A stretch of 64,000 nucleotides of DNA from Streptomyces termitum (GCF_014650175.1 NZ_BMUL01000016.1:87529-151528), one strand, 5' to 3'. Counted from the stretch's first letter, positions 15,732 to 24,916 are shown. Program-made: numbers and translations. The notes: generated by a model from the letters alone, not told the origin.

Positions 15732-17351
15732 TCATCCGTTGGTGCTGCCCGCCGCGCCGGGGCTCGGCGTGCCGCCACCGCCGCCGGTCGGGCCCTCGGG
15801 GGACTCCGGCCCCGTGGGCTGGCCGCCGCCCGTCGTCGGCGTCGTGGTCGGCTCGCCCGTGTCGGTCGGGTCGGTGGTGGGCTCGTCCGTCGCCGTCGGC
15901 GCCGTGGTGGGCGTCGAGGTGGTCGGCGGGGGCGTCGTCGGCCGGTAGGTCGGCGTCCACGGCCGCTGCGTGGTGCCACCGCCGCCGTCGGTCGGATCCT
16001 CGCTGTGGTCGCCGGACGGCTCCTCGGACGGCGGGGGCTCCTCCGTGGCCGGGGCCGAGGTCTTCGTCGGGCTGGTCGGCGTGGTGACCGGGCCGTCCTT
16101 GTCGTCGTCCTTGCCGGCCATCTGGACCGCGTAGACGATGCCGGCGACGATCGCGACCAGCGCGAGCGCGGCGAAGAGCACCATCCGGTTCCGGTTGCCC
16201 CGGCCGCCGCCCCCGGCGGTCGCGTAGCCGCCGGTGCCACCGGTGCCGCCCGTGCCGTCGTCGTAGCCGCCGTACCCGCCGTAACCGCCGTCCTCGGGGT
16301 TGGGCAGCGGGACGAGACGGCCCTGGGCGGTCTCGCCGAGCGGCGGGTGCCCCATCGCGGTCGTGGCGGTCATGCCGGCGGCGGGCGTGTGACCGCCCTC
16401 GTGGACGGCGACCGGACCGGTGCTCCAGGTGCCGGTGTGCCCGCCCTGCTGCCGGAGCATCTCCAGGCCGTACTGGATCAGCCCGCGCATCTCCTCGGCG
16501 CTCTGGAAGCGGTCGTCCGGCTCCTTCGCCAGCGAGCGCATCACCAGGCCGTCCAGCTCCGGCGGGGTGGAGCCGCGGACCTCGGACGGCGGCACGGCCG
16601 TGTCCTGCACGTGCTGGTAGACCACCGACAGCGGCGTCTCACCCGTGAAGGGCGGCCGCAGCGCGAGCAGTTCGTAGAGCAGGCAGCCGGTCGCGTACAG
16701 GTCGGAGCGGTGGTCGACGGCCTTGCCGAGCGCCTGCTCCGGGGAGAGGTACTGCGGGGTGCCCATGACCATGCCGGTCTGCGTCATGGTCGCCTGCGCG
16801 CCGTGCAGCGCGCGGGCGATGCCGAAGTCCATGACCTTCACCGCGCCGGTGTTGGTGATGATCACGTTGGCCGGCTTGATGTCGCGGTGCACGATGCCGT
16901 GCTGGTGCGAGTAGGCCAGCGCCTCCAGGACACCGGAGACGATCATGAGTGCCTGCTCGGGGCCCGGCGCCTCGGTGCCGATCAGCAGGTCGCGGATGGT
17001 GCGGCCCTCGACCAGCTCCATCACGATGTACGGCACCGGACGGCCGTCCACCAGGTCCTCGCCGGAGTCGTACACCGCCACGATCGCGTGGTGGTTGAGC
17101 CCGGCGACGGACTGCGCCTCGCGCGTGAAGCGGGCCTTGGAGACGGGGTCCTCGGCCAGGTCGGAACGGAGCAGCTTCACCGCCACCGTGCGGCCCAGGC
17201 GCACGTCCTCGGCGGCGAAGACCTCGGCCATGCCGCCGCGTCCCAGACGGTGCGTCAGGCGGTAGCGGCCCTCGCCGACGACGCGGCCGACTCCCCACGA
17301 TTCCCCGGCAGCGCCCGGCACACCGCCCCCTGCCTCGGATCCGGGTTCCAT
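15732..17351 (-). CDS. Membrane Ser/Thr protein kinase with Pro/Thr-rich external tail
   Basis: 539 residues from ATG 17351. PknB-type kinase domain: Gly loop LGRGGMAEVF (about 36-45), VAVK Lys59, HRDIKPAN (HRD 155-157), DFG 175-177, activation segment TMTQTGMVMGTPQYLSPEQ. A Gly/Tyr-rich juxtamembrane linker precedes one helix (about 390-411). The external 125 residues are Thr/Pro/Asp-rich without PASTA repeats, so ligand sensing is not obvious. Divergent from a second kinase gene of equal length, suggesting an old duplication. Confidence 0.9.
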   Translation of the reverse strand: MEPGSEAGGGVPGAAGESWGVGRVVGEGRYRLTHRLGRGGMAEVFAAEDVRLGRTVAVKLLRSDLAEDPVSKARFTREAQSVAGLNHHAIVAVYDSGEDLVDGRPVPYIVMELVEGRTIRDLLIGTEAPGPEQALMIVSGVLEALAYSHQHGIVHRDIKPANVIITNTGAVKVMDFGIARALHGAQATMTQTGMVMGTPQYLSPEQALGKAVDHRSDLYATGCLLYELLALRPPFTGETPLSVVYQHVQDTAVPPSEVRGSTPPELDGLVMRSLAKEPDDRFQSAEEMRGLIQYGLEMLRQQGGHTGTWSTGPVAVHEGGHTPAAGMTATTAMGHPPLGETAQGRLVPLPNPEDGGYGGYGGYDDGTGGTGGTGGYATAGGGGRGNRNRMVLFAALALVAIVAGIVYAVQMAGKDDDKDGPVTTPTSPTKTSAPATEEPPPSEEPSGDHSEDPTDGGGGTTQRPWTPTYRPTTPPPTTSTPTTAPTATDEPTTDPTDTGEPTTTPTTGGGQPTGPESPEGPTGGGGGTPSPGAAGSTNG

Positions 17352-17647
17352 GAGTCCTCGCCGTCGTCTGTTCCGTGCCGTGTGTCCAGTCGTCACGCTA
17401 CAGGCTCCGTGCGACATCACGGTCCGCGATGACGGAGCGTGCGCCCCTTCCCCCGTACACCTGTGCAAATTCCGTGAGTTTCCTCCCTCCCTTCCCCTCC
17501 GTCGGCTGTGCGGAGGGTCACGGAACGGGCACTCGGCTTGACGTGTCAGGGGCCTGGGGCAGACTTGGCGCAGAATCGGCCGGAAAACCGCGGCCGGCCG
17601 GAGAACACCGACGGACCGACGCCGCGGGGCGCAGGGGGACAGCACAC
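17352..17647. other. Divergent promoter region between two kinase genes
   Basis: 296 bp with no supportable gene. A weak + strand promoter candidate is TTGACG (17538-17543), 17-bp gap, AGACTT (17561-17566). Nothing else recognisable. Confidence 0.5.
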
Positions 17648-19267
17648 ATGAGCCACGACGGCGCCCAGGGAGGCCGCTACACCGGCGGTTCGGTCGCGAA
17701 CGGCCGCTACCAGCTGCGCGACCTCCTCGGCGAGGGCGGCATGGCCTCCGTCCACCTCGCGTACGACAGCGCGCTCGACCGCCAGGTCGCGATCAAGACG
17801 CTCCACAGCGAACTGGGCCGCGAGCAGTCCTTCCGCGAGCGGTTCCGCCGCGAGGCGCAGGCCGTGGCGAAGCTCTCGCACACCAACATCGTGTCCGTCT
17901 TCGACACCGGCGAGGACACCCTCGACGGCGGCCTCATGCCGTACATCGTCATGGAGTACGTGGAGGGGCAGCCGCTCGGCTCGGTGCTCGCCTCCGACGT
18001 CCGCCAGTACGGGGCGATGCCCGCCGACAAGGCGCTGAAGGTGACGGCGGACGTGCTGGCCGCCCTCGAGGTCAGCCACGAGATGGGCCTGGTCCACCGC
18101 GACATCAAGCCCGGCAACGTGATGATGACCAAGCGCGGCGTGGTCAAGGTCATGGACTTCGGCATCGCCCGCGCCATGCAGTCCGGCGTGACGTCCATGA
18201 CGCAGACCGGCATGGTCGTCGGCACCCCGCAGTACCTCTCCCCGGAGCAGGCCCTGGGCCGCCCGGTGGACGCCCGGTCCGACCTCTACTCGGTCGGCAT
18301 CATGCTCTTCCAGCTCCTGACGGGCCGCCTGCCCTTCGACGCGGACTCGCCGCTCGCCATCGCGTACGCGCACGTGCAGGAGGAGCCGGTCGCCCCGTCG
18401 TCCGTCAACCGCTCGGTGACGCCCGCGATGGACGCGCTGGTCGCCCGCGCCCTGCGGAAGAACCCGAACGAGCGGTTCCCCAGCGCCGCCGTCATGCGCG
18501 ACGAGTGCCTGCGGGTGCTGGCCGCCGGGCAGTCCGCCGCTCCGGCGATCGTCGCGGGCGGCCCGGTCAACAGCGGCGCCGGCGTCGGCTCGGCGGTCTT
18601 CCCGCCGGTCGGCCAGAGCACCCCGCCGCCGGCCGCCCCGCACGTGCAGCAGCCGTACCAGCCCCACCCGTACGGCCCGCCGACCCCGGCGCCCGCGCCC
18701 TCCTACGGCTACCCGCAGCAGGCGCCCACGCCCGCGCCCGCCTTCCAGACCCCGCCGCCGGTCTCGTACGCGCCCGCGCCGGTGCACGCCCCCTCCTCGG
18801 GCGGCGGCTCGCGCCGCAGCATGCCGCTGGTCGTCGGCGCGGTCCTGGTCGCCCTGATCGCGGTCGGCGGCCTGGTCTACGCCCTCGTCAAGAAGGACCC
18901 CCCGGGCACCGAGGCGGGCGGCACGGGCGGCGGGACGCAGCAGACCCAGCAGAACCCGACCGAGGCCCCCGGCCACAAGGGCCCGGACCTGACGAAGACC
19001 ATCGACACGAAGAAGTGCACCCAGCCGCGGGAGTCGAGCAGCGACCCCGAGAAGTTCGAGGTGCCGAACTTCACCTACAAGAACCTCACCTCGGTGAAGG
19101 ACTGCGTCCGGGCCGCCGGCTGGAAGATCACCAAGCAGACCCCGGTGGACGAGATCACCTACGGCGAGGACACGGTCCTCAGCCAGTACCCGCCGGCCGG
19201 CACCGAGATCGGTCCCGACGACGCCGAGTTCACCCTGGAGATCTCCACCGGCAACCCGGCGAAGTAG
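17648..19267 (+). CDS. Membrane Ser/Thr protein kinase with single C-terminal PASTA-like domain
   Basis: 539 residues from ATG 17648. Kinase domain: LLGEGGMASVHLAY, VAIK Lys50, HRDIKPGN (HRD 150-152), DFG 170-172, activation loop SMTQTGMVVGTPQYLSPEQ. A long Pro/Gln/Tyr-rich linker follows, then a helix at about 392-414. The external end (about 475-537) contains VKDCVRAAGWKI, VLSQYPPAGTEIGPDDAEFTLEIS, the pattern of a PASTA domain, which binds muropeptides or beta-lactams in PknB relatives. Two Cys (KCTQPRE, KDCVRAAG) may form a disulfide. Confidence 0.9.
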   Translation: MSHDGAQGGRYTGGSVANGRYQLRDLLGEGGMASVHLAYDSALDRQVAIKTLHSELGREQSFRERFRREAQAVAKLSHTNIVSVFDTGEDTLDGGLMPYIVMEYVEGQPLGSVLASDVRQYGAMPADKALKVTADVLAALEVSHEMGLVHRDIKPGNVMMTKRGVVKVMDFGIARAMQSGVTSMTQTGMVVGTPQYLSPEQALGRPVDARSDLYSVGIMLFQLLTGRLPFDADSPLAIAYAHVQEEPVAPSSVNRSVTPAMDALVARALRKNPNERFPSAAVMRDECLRVLAAGQSAAPAIVAGGPVNSGAGVGSAVFPPVGQSTPPPAAPHVQQPYQPHPYGPPTPAPAPSYGYPQQAPTPAPAFQTPPPVSYAPAPVHAPSSGGGSRRSMPLVVGAVLVALIAVGGLVYALVKKDPPGTEAGGTGGGTQQTQQNPTEAPGHKGPDLTKTIDTKKCTQPRESSSDPEKFEVPNFTYKNLTSVKDCVRAAGWKITKQTPVDEITYGEDTVLSQYPPAGTEIGPDDAEFTLEISTGNPAK

Positions 19268-19300
19268 CGGGTCAGGGGCCGCCCGGCCCCCGGCCGCCAC

Positions 19301-19329
19301 CCGGACGGGGCGCTCCCGCCCCGGTCCGG
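19301..19329 (+). terminator. Hairpin after the second kinase gene
   Basis: CCGGACGGGGCG (19301-19312) pairs with CGCCCC-G-GTCCGG (19317-19329) around a CTCC loop, with one bulged G. No U-tract. Confidence 0.55.
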
Positions 19330-19398
19330 ATGCCGGGTTCCTCCCGATATGTGACGCTGAATCGGACACCTCGGCGGCACGGCAGGGAGGGTTCCCCG

Positions 19399-20199
19399 GT
19401 GACTCCCACACGCGGCGGGACGGGCAGGAGCGGGCGTGGCACCGGCCGGAGACGGCCACGCGCCCGCCGCGCGCCCCGAAGGACCGCCCTGGCCTGCGCC
19501 GTCACCCTGTACGGGCTCACCGGCGCCCCCCTCGCCCACGCCGAGGACCCCGTCCCGGCCACCCCGAGCGCCCGCGCCGCCGGACCCACCGGCACCCCCT
19601 CCGCACCCTCCGCCCCTTCTCCCTCCACCACGCCCACCGGGACGGAAGCTCCCACCGGGACCGGGCGGCCCCCCGCGCCCGCGCCCACCGGGACCGGTGC
19701 CGCCCCCGGCACCACCGCCCCCGCGCCCCCCACCGCCCCCACCGGGACCGCACCCGCGCCGCCCACCCCGACCGGCACCCCCCGGGCCGGACTGCCCGCA
19801 CCGGCGCCCGCGCCGAGCGAGGCGCCCGAGCCCAGCGACACCCCCTCGCTGGCCGGCCGGACCGCGGGCGAGGGGCTGGCCCGACCGGGCCGGAGCGAGC
19901 CCGCCGCACCGCCGGACGACGCCCAGGAGGCCCCCGCGGACGCCCCCGCAGATGACGGAACCGCTACAGAATCCGACGGCGGGCGCCCCTCGGAGGAGGC
20001 CGCCGAGGTACCCCGGGAGGACGCCGGGCTCCCTTCCCGGCCGGCCCCCGCCGACCTCCCCGCCGCCTTCCCCACGCTCCCCCCGAGCACCCCGGAAACC
20101 CTCTCCGACCAGCGACTTCCCGGTCTCACCCTGGGCATCGGACTGACCCTGACGGGGCTCGGAATCGGCTTCCTCGGGGTGCGGCTGCGCCGCCGCTGA
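19399..20199 (+). CDS. Secreted/cell-surface Pro-Thr-rich protein with C-terminal membrane helix
   Basis: 266 residues from GTG 19399, with GGGAGG 9 bp upstream. A highly basic N-terminus (about 12 Arg in the first 35 residues) runs into a hydrophobic stretch TALACAVTLYGLTGAPLAHAED, a Sec or Tat-like signal with an AHA-ED cleavage site. The mature part is disordered Pro/Thr/Gly/Ala (repeated PTGT units), then acidic, then a final helix LTLGIGLTLTGLGIGFLGV and RLRRR stop-transfer. No LPXTG-type motif is present despite the sortase-like layout. Function unknown. Confidence 0.65.
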   Translation: MTPTRGGTGRSGRGTGRRRPRARRAPRRTALACAVTLYGLTGAPLAHAEDPVPATPSARAAGPTGTPSAPSAPSPSTTPTGTEAPTGTGRPPAPAPTGTGAAPGTTAPAPPTAPTGTAPAPPTPTGTPRAGLPAPAPAPSEAPEPSDTPSLAGRTAGEGLARPGRSEPAAPPDDAQEAPADAPADDGTATESDGGRPSEEAAEVPREDAGLPSRPAPADLPAAFPTLPPSTPETLSDQRLPGLTLGIGLTLTGLGIGFLGVRLRRR

Positions 20200-20227
20200 C
20201 TCCTTCCGGATCCGCCCGGTCCTCCCT

Positions 20228-20252
20228 GAGGGGGATCTTCCACATCCCCCTC
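20228..20252 (+). terminator. Hairpin terminator upstream of padR
   Basis: GAGGGGGAT (20228-20236) and ATCCCCCTC (20244-20252) form a perfect 9-bp stem with a 7-nt loop, 28 bp after the stop of the surface-protein gene. Confidence 0.6.
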
Positions 20253-20259
20253 CCGATGG

Positions 20260-20299
20260 TTGTCCCGCTCGGCATACCCGGTATACATACTGAGTATGT
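20260..20299 (+). promoter_or_regulatory. Leaderless promoter and operator of the PadR regulator gene
   Basis: TTGTCC (20260-20265), a 16-bp spacer and TATACA (20282-20287) form a good vegetative promoter. Transcription should begin at or next to the ATG (20296), and no ribosome-binding site exists, so the mRNA is probably leaderless. ACATAC-TGA-GTATGT (20285-20299) is a perfect inverted repeat covering the -10 and the start codon, with related ATAC half-sites upstream, consistent with PadR autorepression. Confidence 0.65.
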
Positions 20300-20991
20300 C
20301 GATCCGCCACGGGCTCCTCGCCCTCCTCGAACACGGGCCGCGCTACGGCTCCCAGCTGCGCACCGAGTTCGAATCCCGCACCGGCTCCACCTGGCCGCTC
20401 AACGTCGGCCAGGTGTACACGACCCTGGGCCGGCTCGAACGGGACGGCCTGGTCGCCCAGAACGGCGAGGACGGCGCCGGTCACGCGCTCTACGCGATCA
20501 CCGACGCCGGCCGCGACGAACTGCACACCTGGTTCGAGAAGCCCGTGGACCGCGCCAGCCCCGCCCGTGACGAGCTCTCCATCAAGCTCGCCATGGCCGT
20601 CGGCGCCCCCGGCGTCGACATCAGCGAGGTCATCCAGGCCCAGCGCCGCCACACCGTGAAGGCCATGCAGGACTACACCCGCCTCAAGGCCCAGGCCCTC
20701 ACCGCCCTGGAGAGCGGCGGGACGCACGAGCGCGACGACGTCGCCTGGCTCCTCGTCCTGGAACAGCTCATCTTCCAGACCGAGGCCGAGGCCCGCTGGC
20801 TCGACCACTGCGAGTCCCGGCTGATCCGCTTCTCCGCCTCCGCCGCTTCCGCCCCCCGGCCCGCCACCGCCTCCGAACCCGGCCCCGACCCGGGACCCCG
20901 GCCCGCGACCGGGTCCGAGGACGGGGCCGGGGGCGCCGGGGCCGGGCGGGGCGGGGCGCCGGTGGCGCCGGGCGCGCGCCGGACCCGCTGA
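20296..20991 (+). CDS. PadR-family transcriptional regulator
   Basis: 231 residues from ATG 20296. N-terminal winged helix: RHGLLALLEHGPRYGSQLRTEFE, then the recognition helix and wing LNVGQVYTTLGRLERDGLV, HALYAITDAGRDEL. The C-terminal Vir_C-like helical domain (about 85-180) is typical of PadR-s2 regulators. A 45-residue Pro/Gly/Ala tail is extra. It sits just before an ABC/FtsX transporter pair; such PadR regulators commonly repress the adjacent exporter and are released by its drug or peptide substrate. Confidence 0.88.
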   Translation: MSIRHGLLALLEHGPRYGSQLRTEFESRTGSTWPLNVGQVYTTLGRLERDGLVAQNGEDGAGHALYAITDAGRDELHTWFEKPVDRASPARDELSIKLAMAVGAPGVDISEVIQAQRRHTVKAMQDYTRLKAQALTALESGGTHERDDVAWLLVLEQLIFQTEAEARWLDHCESRLIRFSASAASAPRPATASEPGPDPGPRPATGSEDGAGGAGAGRGGAPVAPGARRTR

Positions 20992-21198
20992 CCACGGGCC
21001 CCGCGCCCCGTACCACTCGCTTCTCCGTCTTCTCCTCTCCACCGGCCCGCTCCACCGGCCCGCTCCACCCACTCGCTCCACCCGCCGCGGACCTCTCGCG
21101 GACTCTTCGACCACTCTCCCGGCCGGACGCCCCTCGGGGCCGGACGGCCGTGTTCACCGCTCGCCGCGCGCCCACGCGCGCCTTAGGGGGGACTCTCG

Positions 21199-21942
21199 AT
21201 GTCCACACCGCTCACCCCGCAGCCCGTGCTGCGCCTGCAGAACCTGACCCGGGTCCACGGATCCGGAGCCACCGAGGTGCACGCCCTGCGCGGCATCGAC
21301 CTCGACGTGCACCCCGGCGAACTCGTCGCCGTCATGGGGCCGTCGGGCTCCGGCAAGTCCACTCTGCTCACCATCGCCGGCGGCCTCGACGTCCCGACCT
21401 CCGGCCGCGTGATCGTCGAGGACACCGACATCACCACCGCCGGCCGCAAGGAACTCGCCGCCCTGCGCCGCCGCAGCATCGGCTACGTCTTCCAGGACTA
21501 CAACCTCATACCCGCGCTCACCGCGGCCGAGAACGTCTCCCTGCCGCGCGAGCTCGACGGCGTCTCCGCCCGCAAGGCCCGCGTCGAATCCCTCGCCGCG
21601 CTGGAGGAGATGGGCCTCGGCCACCTCGCCGACCGCTTCCCCGACGAGATGTCCGGCGGCCAGCAGCAGCGCGTCGCCATCGCCCGCGCCCTCGTCGGCG
21701 ACCGCCGCCTCGTCCTCGCCGACGAGCCCACCGGCGCCCTCGACTCCGAGACCGGCGAGTCCGTCCTCGCCCTGCTCCGCGCCCGCTGCGACGCGGGCGC
21801 CGCCGGCGTCCTCGTCACCCACGAGCCGCGCTTCGCCGCCTGGGCCGACCGGGTCGTCTTCCTCCGCGACGGCGCCATCGTCGACCAGACCGTGCGCAGC
21901 GAGGCCGACTCCCTCCTCACGGGCCGGGTGGCGGACGCGTGA
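21199..21942 (+). CDS. ABC transporter ATP-binding protein (LolD/MacB type)
   Basis: 247 residues from ATG 21199. Walker A GPSGSGKST (about 50-58), Q-loop VFQDYNLIPALTAAENVSLP, signature MSGGQQQRVAIARAL, Walker B RLVLADEPTGALDSE and the H-loop VLVTHEP are all intact. The LIPALTAAENV segment is typical of the FtsE/LolD/MacB class that works with FtsX-fold permeases, and the permease gene follows with a 4-bp overlap. Likely mechanotransmission exporter involved in envelope or peptide resistance. Confidence 0.92.
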   Translation: MSTPLTPQPVLRLQNLTRVHGSGATEVHALRGIDLDVHPGELVAVMGPSGSGKSTLLTIAGGLDVPTSGRVIVEDTDITTAGRKELAALRRRSIGYVFQDYNLIPALTAAENVSLPRELDGVSARKARVESLAALEEMGLGHLADRFPDEMSGGQQQRVAIARALVGDRRLVLADEPTGALDSETGESVLALLRARCDAGAAGVLVTHEPRFAAWADRVVFLRDGAIVDQTVRSEADSLLTGRVADA

Positions 21943-24794
21943 AGACCTGGTTCCACTCCTGGCGGGCGGCCGTCCGCATCGCCCGCCGCGACGCCTGGCG
22001 CGCCAAGGGCCGCAGCGCCCTCGTCCTGTCGATGATCGCCCTGCCCATCCTCGGCGTCAGCGCCGTGGACCTCACCTACCGCAGCTCCGAGCTCTCGCCC
22101 GCCGAGAAGCTGGAGCGGACCATCGGCACCGCCGACGCGTCCTTCCAGGACACCGGGTTCGCCGGGACCCCGATCCTCCAGAGCCCCTCCGGCGACAGCT
22201 ACCGGCCGGCCAAGGACTTCGACGGCGCCTGGCCCGACGGCAAGGGCGACGTCGCCGCCGCGATCCCCGCCGGTGCCACCTGGATCACCGTCACCCACGG
22301 CCGCGCCAAGCTGACCACCGCCCACGGCCTGCTCCAGACCGAGGTGCGCGAGCTCAAGGCGAGCGACCCGATCGCCCGCGGCCTCAGCACCCTCCTGGAG
22401 GGCCGCGACCCGGAGAAGGCCGACGAGGTCACCGCCACCTCCGCCTTCCTGGAGCAGAGCGGCCTCACCGTCGGCTCCACCGTTTCCGCTCGCAATTTCG
22501 ACCGGCAGTACCGCATCGTGGGCTCCTACGAGCTGCCGAACGCGCTCAACGAGGCCGAGGTGACCGCCCTTCCGGGCGCCTTCCTCCAGGACTACGCCAA
22601 GGCCGCCGAGAAGTCCGGCGCGCTCGCGCCCGAGCTGTACACCACCTACCTGGTGAAGAACGGTTCGGGTTTCACGTGGAACGACGTCCAGAAGATCAAC
22701 CAGCGGGGCGTCATGGTCGTCTCGCGGGCCGTGGTGCTCGACCCGCCGGCCGACTCCGAGGTGCCGCTCTACCAGATCAAGGGCTGGGGCGACTACGCCT
22801 CCAGTCCGGCCGCCGACGCCGCCCTGCTCGCCTCCCTCGCCACCGTGGTCGGCCTGGCGATGCTGGAGATCTGTCTGCTGGCCGGCCCCGCCTTCGCGGT
22901 CGGCGCCCGCCGCTCCCGCCGCCAGCTCGGCCTGGTCGGCGCCAACGGCGGTGCCCGCAGCCACATCCGCGCCATCGTGCTCAGCGGCGGACTCGTCATC
23001 GGCGTGGCCGCGGCCGTCATCGGCACCGTCCTCGCCCTGGCCCTCACCCTGGCCCTCCAGCCCTTCCTGGAGGAGTACATCGGCCAGCGGTTCGGCTCCT
23101 TCGACATCCGGCCGCTGGAGCTCTTCGGCATCGCGATGCTCGCCGTCCTCACCGGCCTGCTCGCCGCCGTCGTCCCGGCCGTCACCGCCTCCCGGCAGAC
23201 CGTCCTCGCCTCGCTCACCGGCCGCCGCGGCGTCCGCTCCACCAGCAAGGTGCTGCCCCTGATCGGGCTGGGCGCGTTCCTCCTCGGCGCCGCCGTCGCC
23301 CTGTACGGCTCCGTCGTCAGCGACCAGGTCGTCCTCGTCGCCGCCGGTTCCGCCCTCGCCGAGCTGGGCGTCGTCGCGATGACCCCCGCCCTGGTCGGCT
23401 TCTTCGGCCGGGCCGGCCGCTGGCTGCCGCTCTCGCCGCGGCTCGCGCTGCGCGACGCCGTCCGCAACCGGGGCCGTACGGCTCCGGCGGTGGCCGCCGT
23501 CCTCGCCGCCGTCGCCGGCACCGTCGCCGTCACCACCTACGCCGCCAGCCGGGAGGCCCAGCAGAACGCCGAGTACACCGCCTCCCTGCCGCACGGCGCC
23601 GTCTCCTTCTTCCAGATGGAGGAGGGCGGCCGGGACGTCCCCGCCGTCGCCGAGGCCGTCCAGCGCTACCTGCCGGTCGACACCCGCGCCGACGTCTCCC
23701 GCATCGTCGTCGGCCGCTCCAACTGCCCCTCCTGGGGCGGCGGGAACGGCTGCGGCCGGTACGAGGTCGTCGTCCCGCAGGCCAACCAGTGCCCGCTGTG
23801 GGTGACCAACCCCGACGGCAGCGACCCCGCCGACAAGTTCACCCCCGAACAGCGGCGGAACCTGGTCCTGAACGACTGGCGCTGCTCCGAGGGCAACAGC
23901 GGCAGCCTCTACGTCGACGGCGGGCTCCTCGTCGGTGACGCCAAGCTCCTGAAGGTCCTCGGCATCACCGACCCGGGCGCCGCCAAGGCCCTCGACGAGG
24001 GCAAGGCCGTCGCACTGCAACGGTCGCTCGTCGACAAGAACGGCACCGTCGCCGTCAAGAAGATCACCGACGCGGAGGCCGCCGACAAGGCCGCCATGGA
24101 GAACCGCCCGGTGCCCGGCGAGGTCAGCGCCGTCCCCTCCTACCTGGTGCCGGGCAAGCCGACCGCGTACGGCCTCCAGATCCTCATGACCCCGGCCACC
24201 GCGAAGGCCGCCGGCCTGAACACCGTCCCCGTCGGCGCCTACTTCAGCACCGACCAGATGCCCGGCGACGAGCAGCGGCAGAAGCTCGACGCCGAGATCG
24301 CCAAGATCGGCGCCGGGATCGACCTCACCGTCGAGGAGGGGTACGTCCCCGAGAGCGGCATCGTCCTGCTCGCGCTGACCGTCTTCGCCGGCCTGGTCAC
24401 CATCGGCGCCGCGGGCATCGCCACCGGCCTCGCCCAGGCCGACGCCGAGGCCGACCTGAAGACGCTGGCCGCCGTCGGCGCCCCGCCCCGGGTCCGCCGC
24501 ACCCTCAGCGGCTTCCAGTGCGGGGTGGTCGCCGCCATGGGCGTCGTCCTCGGCACGGCCGCCGGCCTGCTGCCCGCCGTCGGCCTGCGGCTCACCGAGG
24601 GGCGCCAGCAGCTCCGCTTCTACGAGCAGAACCTCGCCGAGGGCTGGGGCACCGGCACTCCGCCGAAGGTGCCGATCGTGATCCCGTGGGAGACCCTGAC
24701 CGGCCTCCTCGTCCTCGTCCCGCTCGGCGCGGCCCTGCTCGCCGCCCTGGTGACCCGGTCGAAGGGAGCGGTGGCCCGCCGCGAGGCGACCTGA
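21939..24794 (+). CDS. FtsX-fold ABC transporter permease
   Basis: 951 residues from GTG 21939, overlapping the ATPase stop (GTGA). Layout: N-terminal helix (SALVLSMIALPILGVSAV), a large external domain (about 50-285), an FtsX core of three helices (about 290-420), further helices, a second external domain (about 540-790) with Cys pairs (NCPSWGGGNGCGRY, NQCPLW, WRCSEG), and a C-terminal FtsX core. This double-FtsX architecture is usual for Streptomyces MacB-like permeases next to PadR regulators. A one-mismatch parS lies inside it at 22669-22682. Confidence 0.9.
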   Translation: MKTWFHSWRAAVRIARRDAWRAKGRSALVLSMIALPILGVSAVDLTYRSSELSPAEKLERTIGTADASFQDTGFAGTPILQSPSGDSYRPAKDFDGAWPDGKGDVAAAIPAGATWITVTHGRAKLTTAHGLLQTEVRELKASDPIARGLSTLLEGRDPEKADEVTATSAFLEQSGLTVGSTVSARNFDRQYRIVGSYELPNALNEAEVTALPGAFLQDYAKAAEKSGALAPELYTTYLVKNGSGFTWNDVQKINQRGVMVVSRAVVLDPPADSEVPLYQIKGWGDYASSPAADAALLASLATVVGLAMLEICLLAGPAFAVGARRSRRQLGLVGANGGARSHIRAIVLSGGLVIGVAAAVIGTVLALALTLALQPFLEEYIGQRFGSFDIRPLELFGIAMLAVLTGLLAAVVPAVTASRQTVLASLTGRRGVRSTSKVLPLIGLGAFLLGAAVALYGSVVSDQVVLVAAGSALAELGVVAMTPALVGFFGRAGRWLPLSPRLALRDAVRNRGRTAPAVAAVLAAVAGTVAVTTYAASREAQQNAEYTASLPHGAVSFFQMEEGGRDVPAVAEAVQRYLPVDTRADVSRIVVGRSNCPSWGGGNGCGRYEVVVPQANQCPLWVTNPDGSDPADKFTPEQRRNLVLNDWRCSEGNSGSLYVDGGLLVGDAKLLKVLGITDPGAAKALDEGKAVALQRSLVDKNGTVAVKKITDAEAADKAAMENRPVPGEVSAVPSYLVPGKPTAYGLQILMTPATAKAAGLNTVPVGAYFSTDQMPGDEQRQKLDAEIAKIGAGIDLTVEEGYVPESGIVLLALTVFAGLVTIGAAGIATGLAQADAEADLKTLAAVGAPPRVRRTLSGFQCGVVAAMGVVLGTAAGLLPAVGLRLTEGRQQLRFYEQNLAEGWGTGTPPKVPIVIPWETLTGLLVLVPLGAALLAALVTRSKGAVARREAT
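22669..22682. promoter_or_regulatory. parS-like site with one mismatch
   Basis: GTTTCACGTGGAAC differs from the parS core by one base (G for A at position 11). It lies within the permease gene where it encodes FTWN. Some genuine Streptomyces parS copies are degenerate, so weak ParB binding is possible. Confidence 0.4.
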
Positions 24795-24837
24795 TGGTCT
24801 TGGCGCGGCCGCCCGCGTGACCTTTCGTGTCCGGAAC

Positions 24838-24879
24838 GTGCCCGGGGCAGGGGGGATGATCTCCCTCCGCCCCGGGCAC
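24838..24879 (+). terminator. Hairpin terminator between the permease gene and bpa
   Basis: GTGCCCGGGGC (24838-24848) and GCCCCGGGCAC (24869-24879) form a perfect 11-bp stem; the 20-nt loop can fold on itself. Confidence 0.65.
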
Positions 24880-24916
24880 ACCTGGTGGGGAAGCACGTGT
24901 GCGAGAGAATGGCGGC

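Noticed and set aside
19399..20199. Sortase substrate (LPXTG/LAXTG) in the Pro-rich surface protein
   Set aside because: It has a C-terminal helix and Arg tail, but I find no LPXTG or LAXTG motif before it.
22669..22682. Calling the permease parS-like site a full parS
   Set aside because: One mismatch in the core and coding sequence can produce it by chance; kept only as low-confidence.
21498..24896. Very long minus-strand open frame opposite the ABC/FtsX genes
   Set aside because: Antisense to clear transporter genes; Gly/Asp/Glu-rich artefact of third-position GC.
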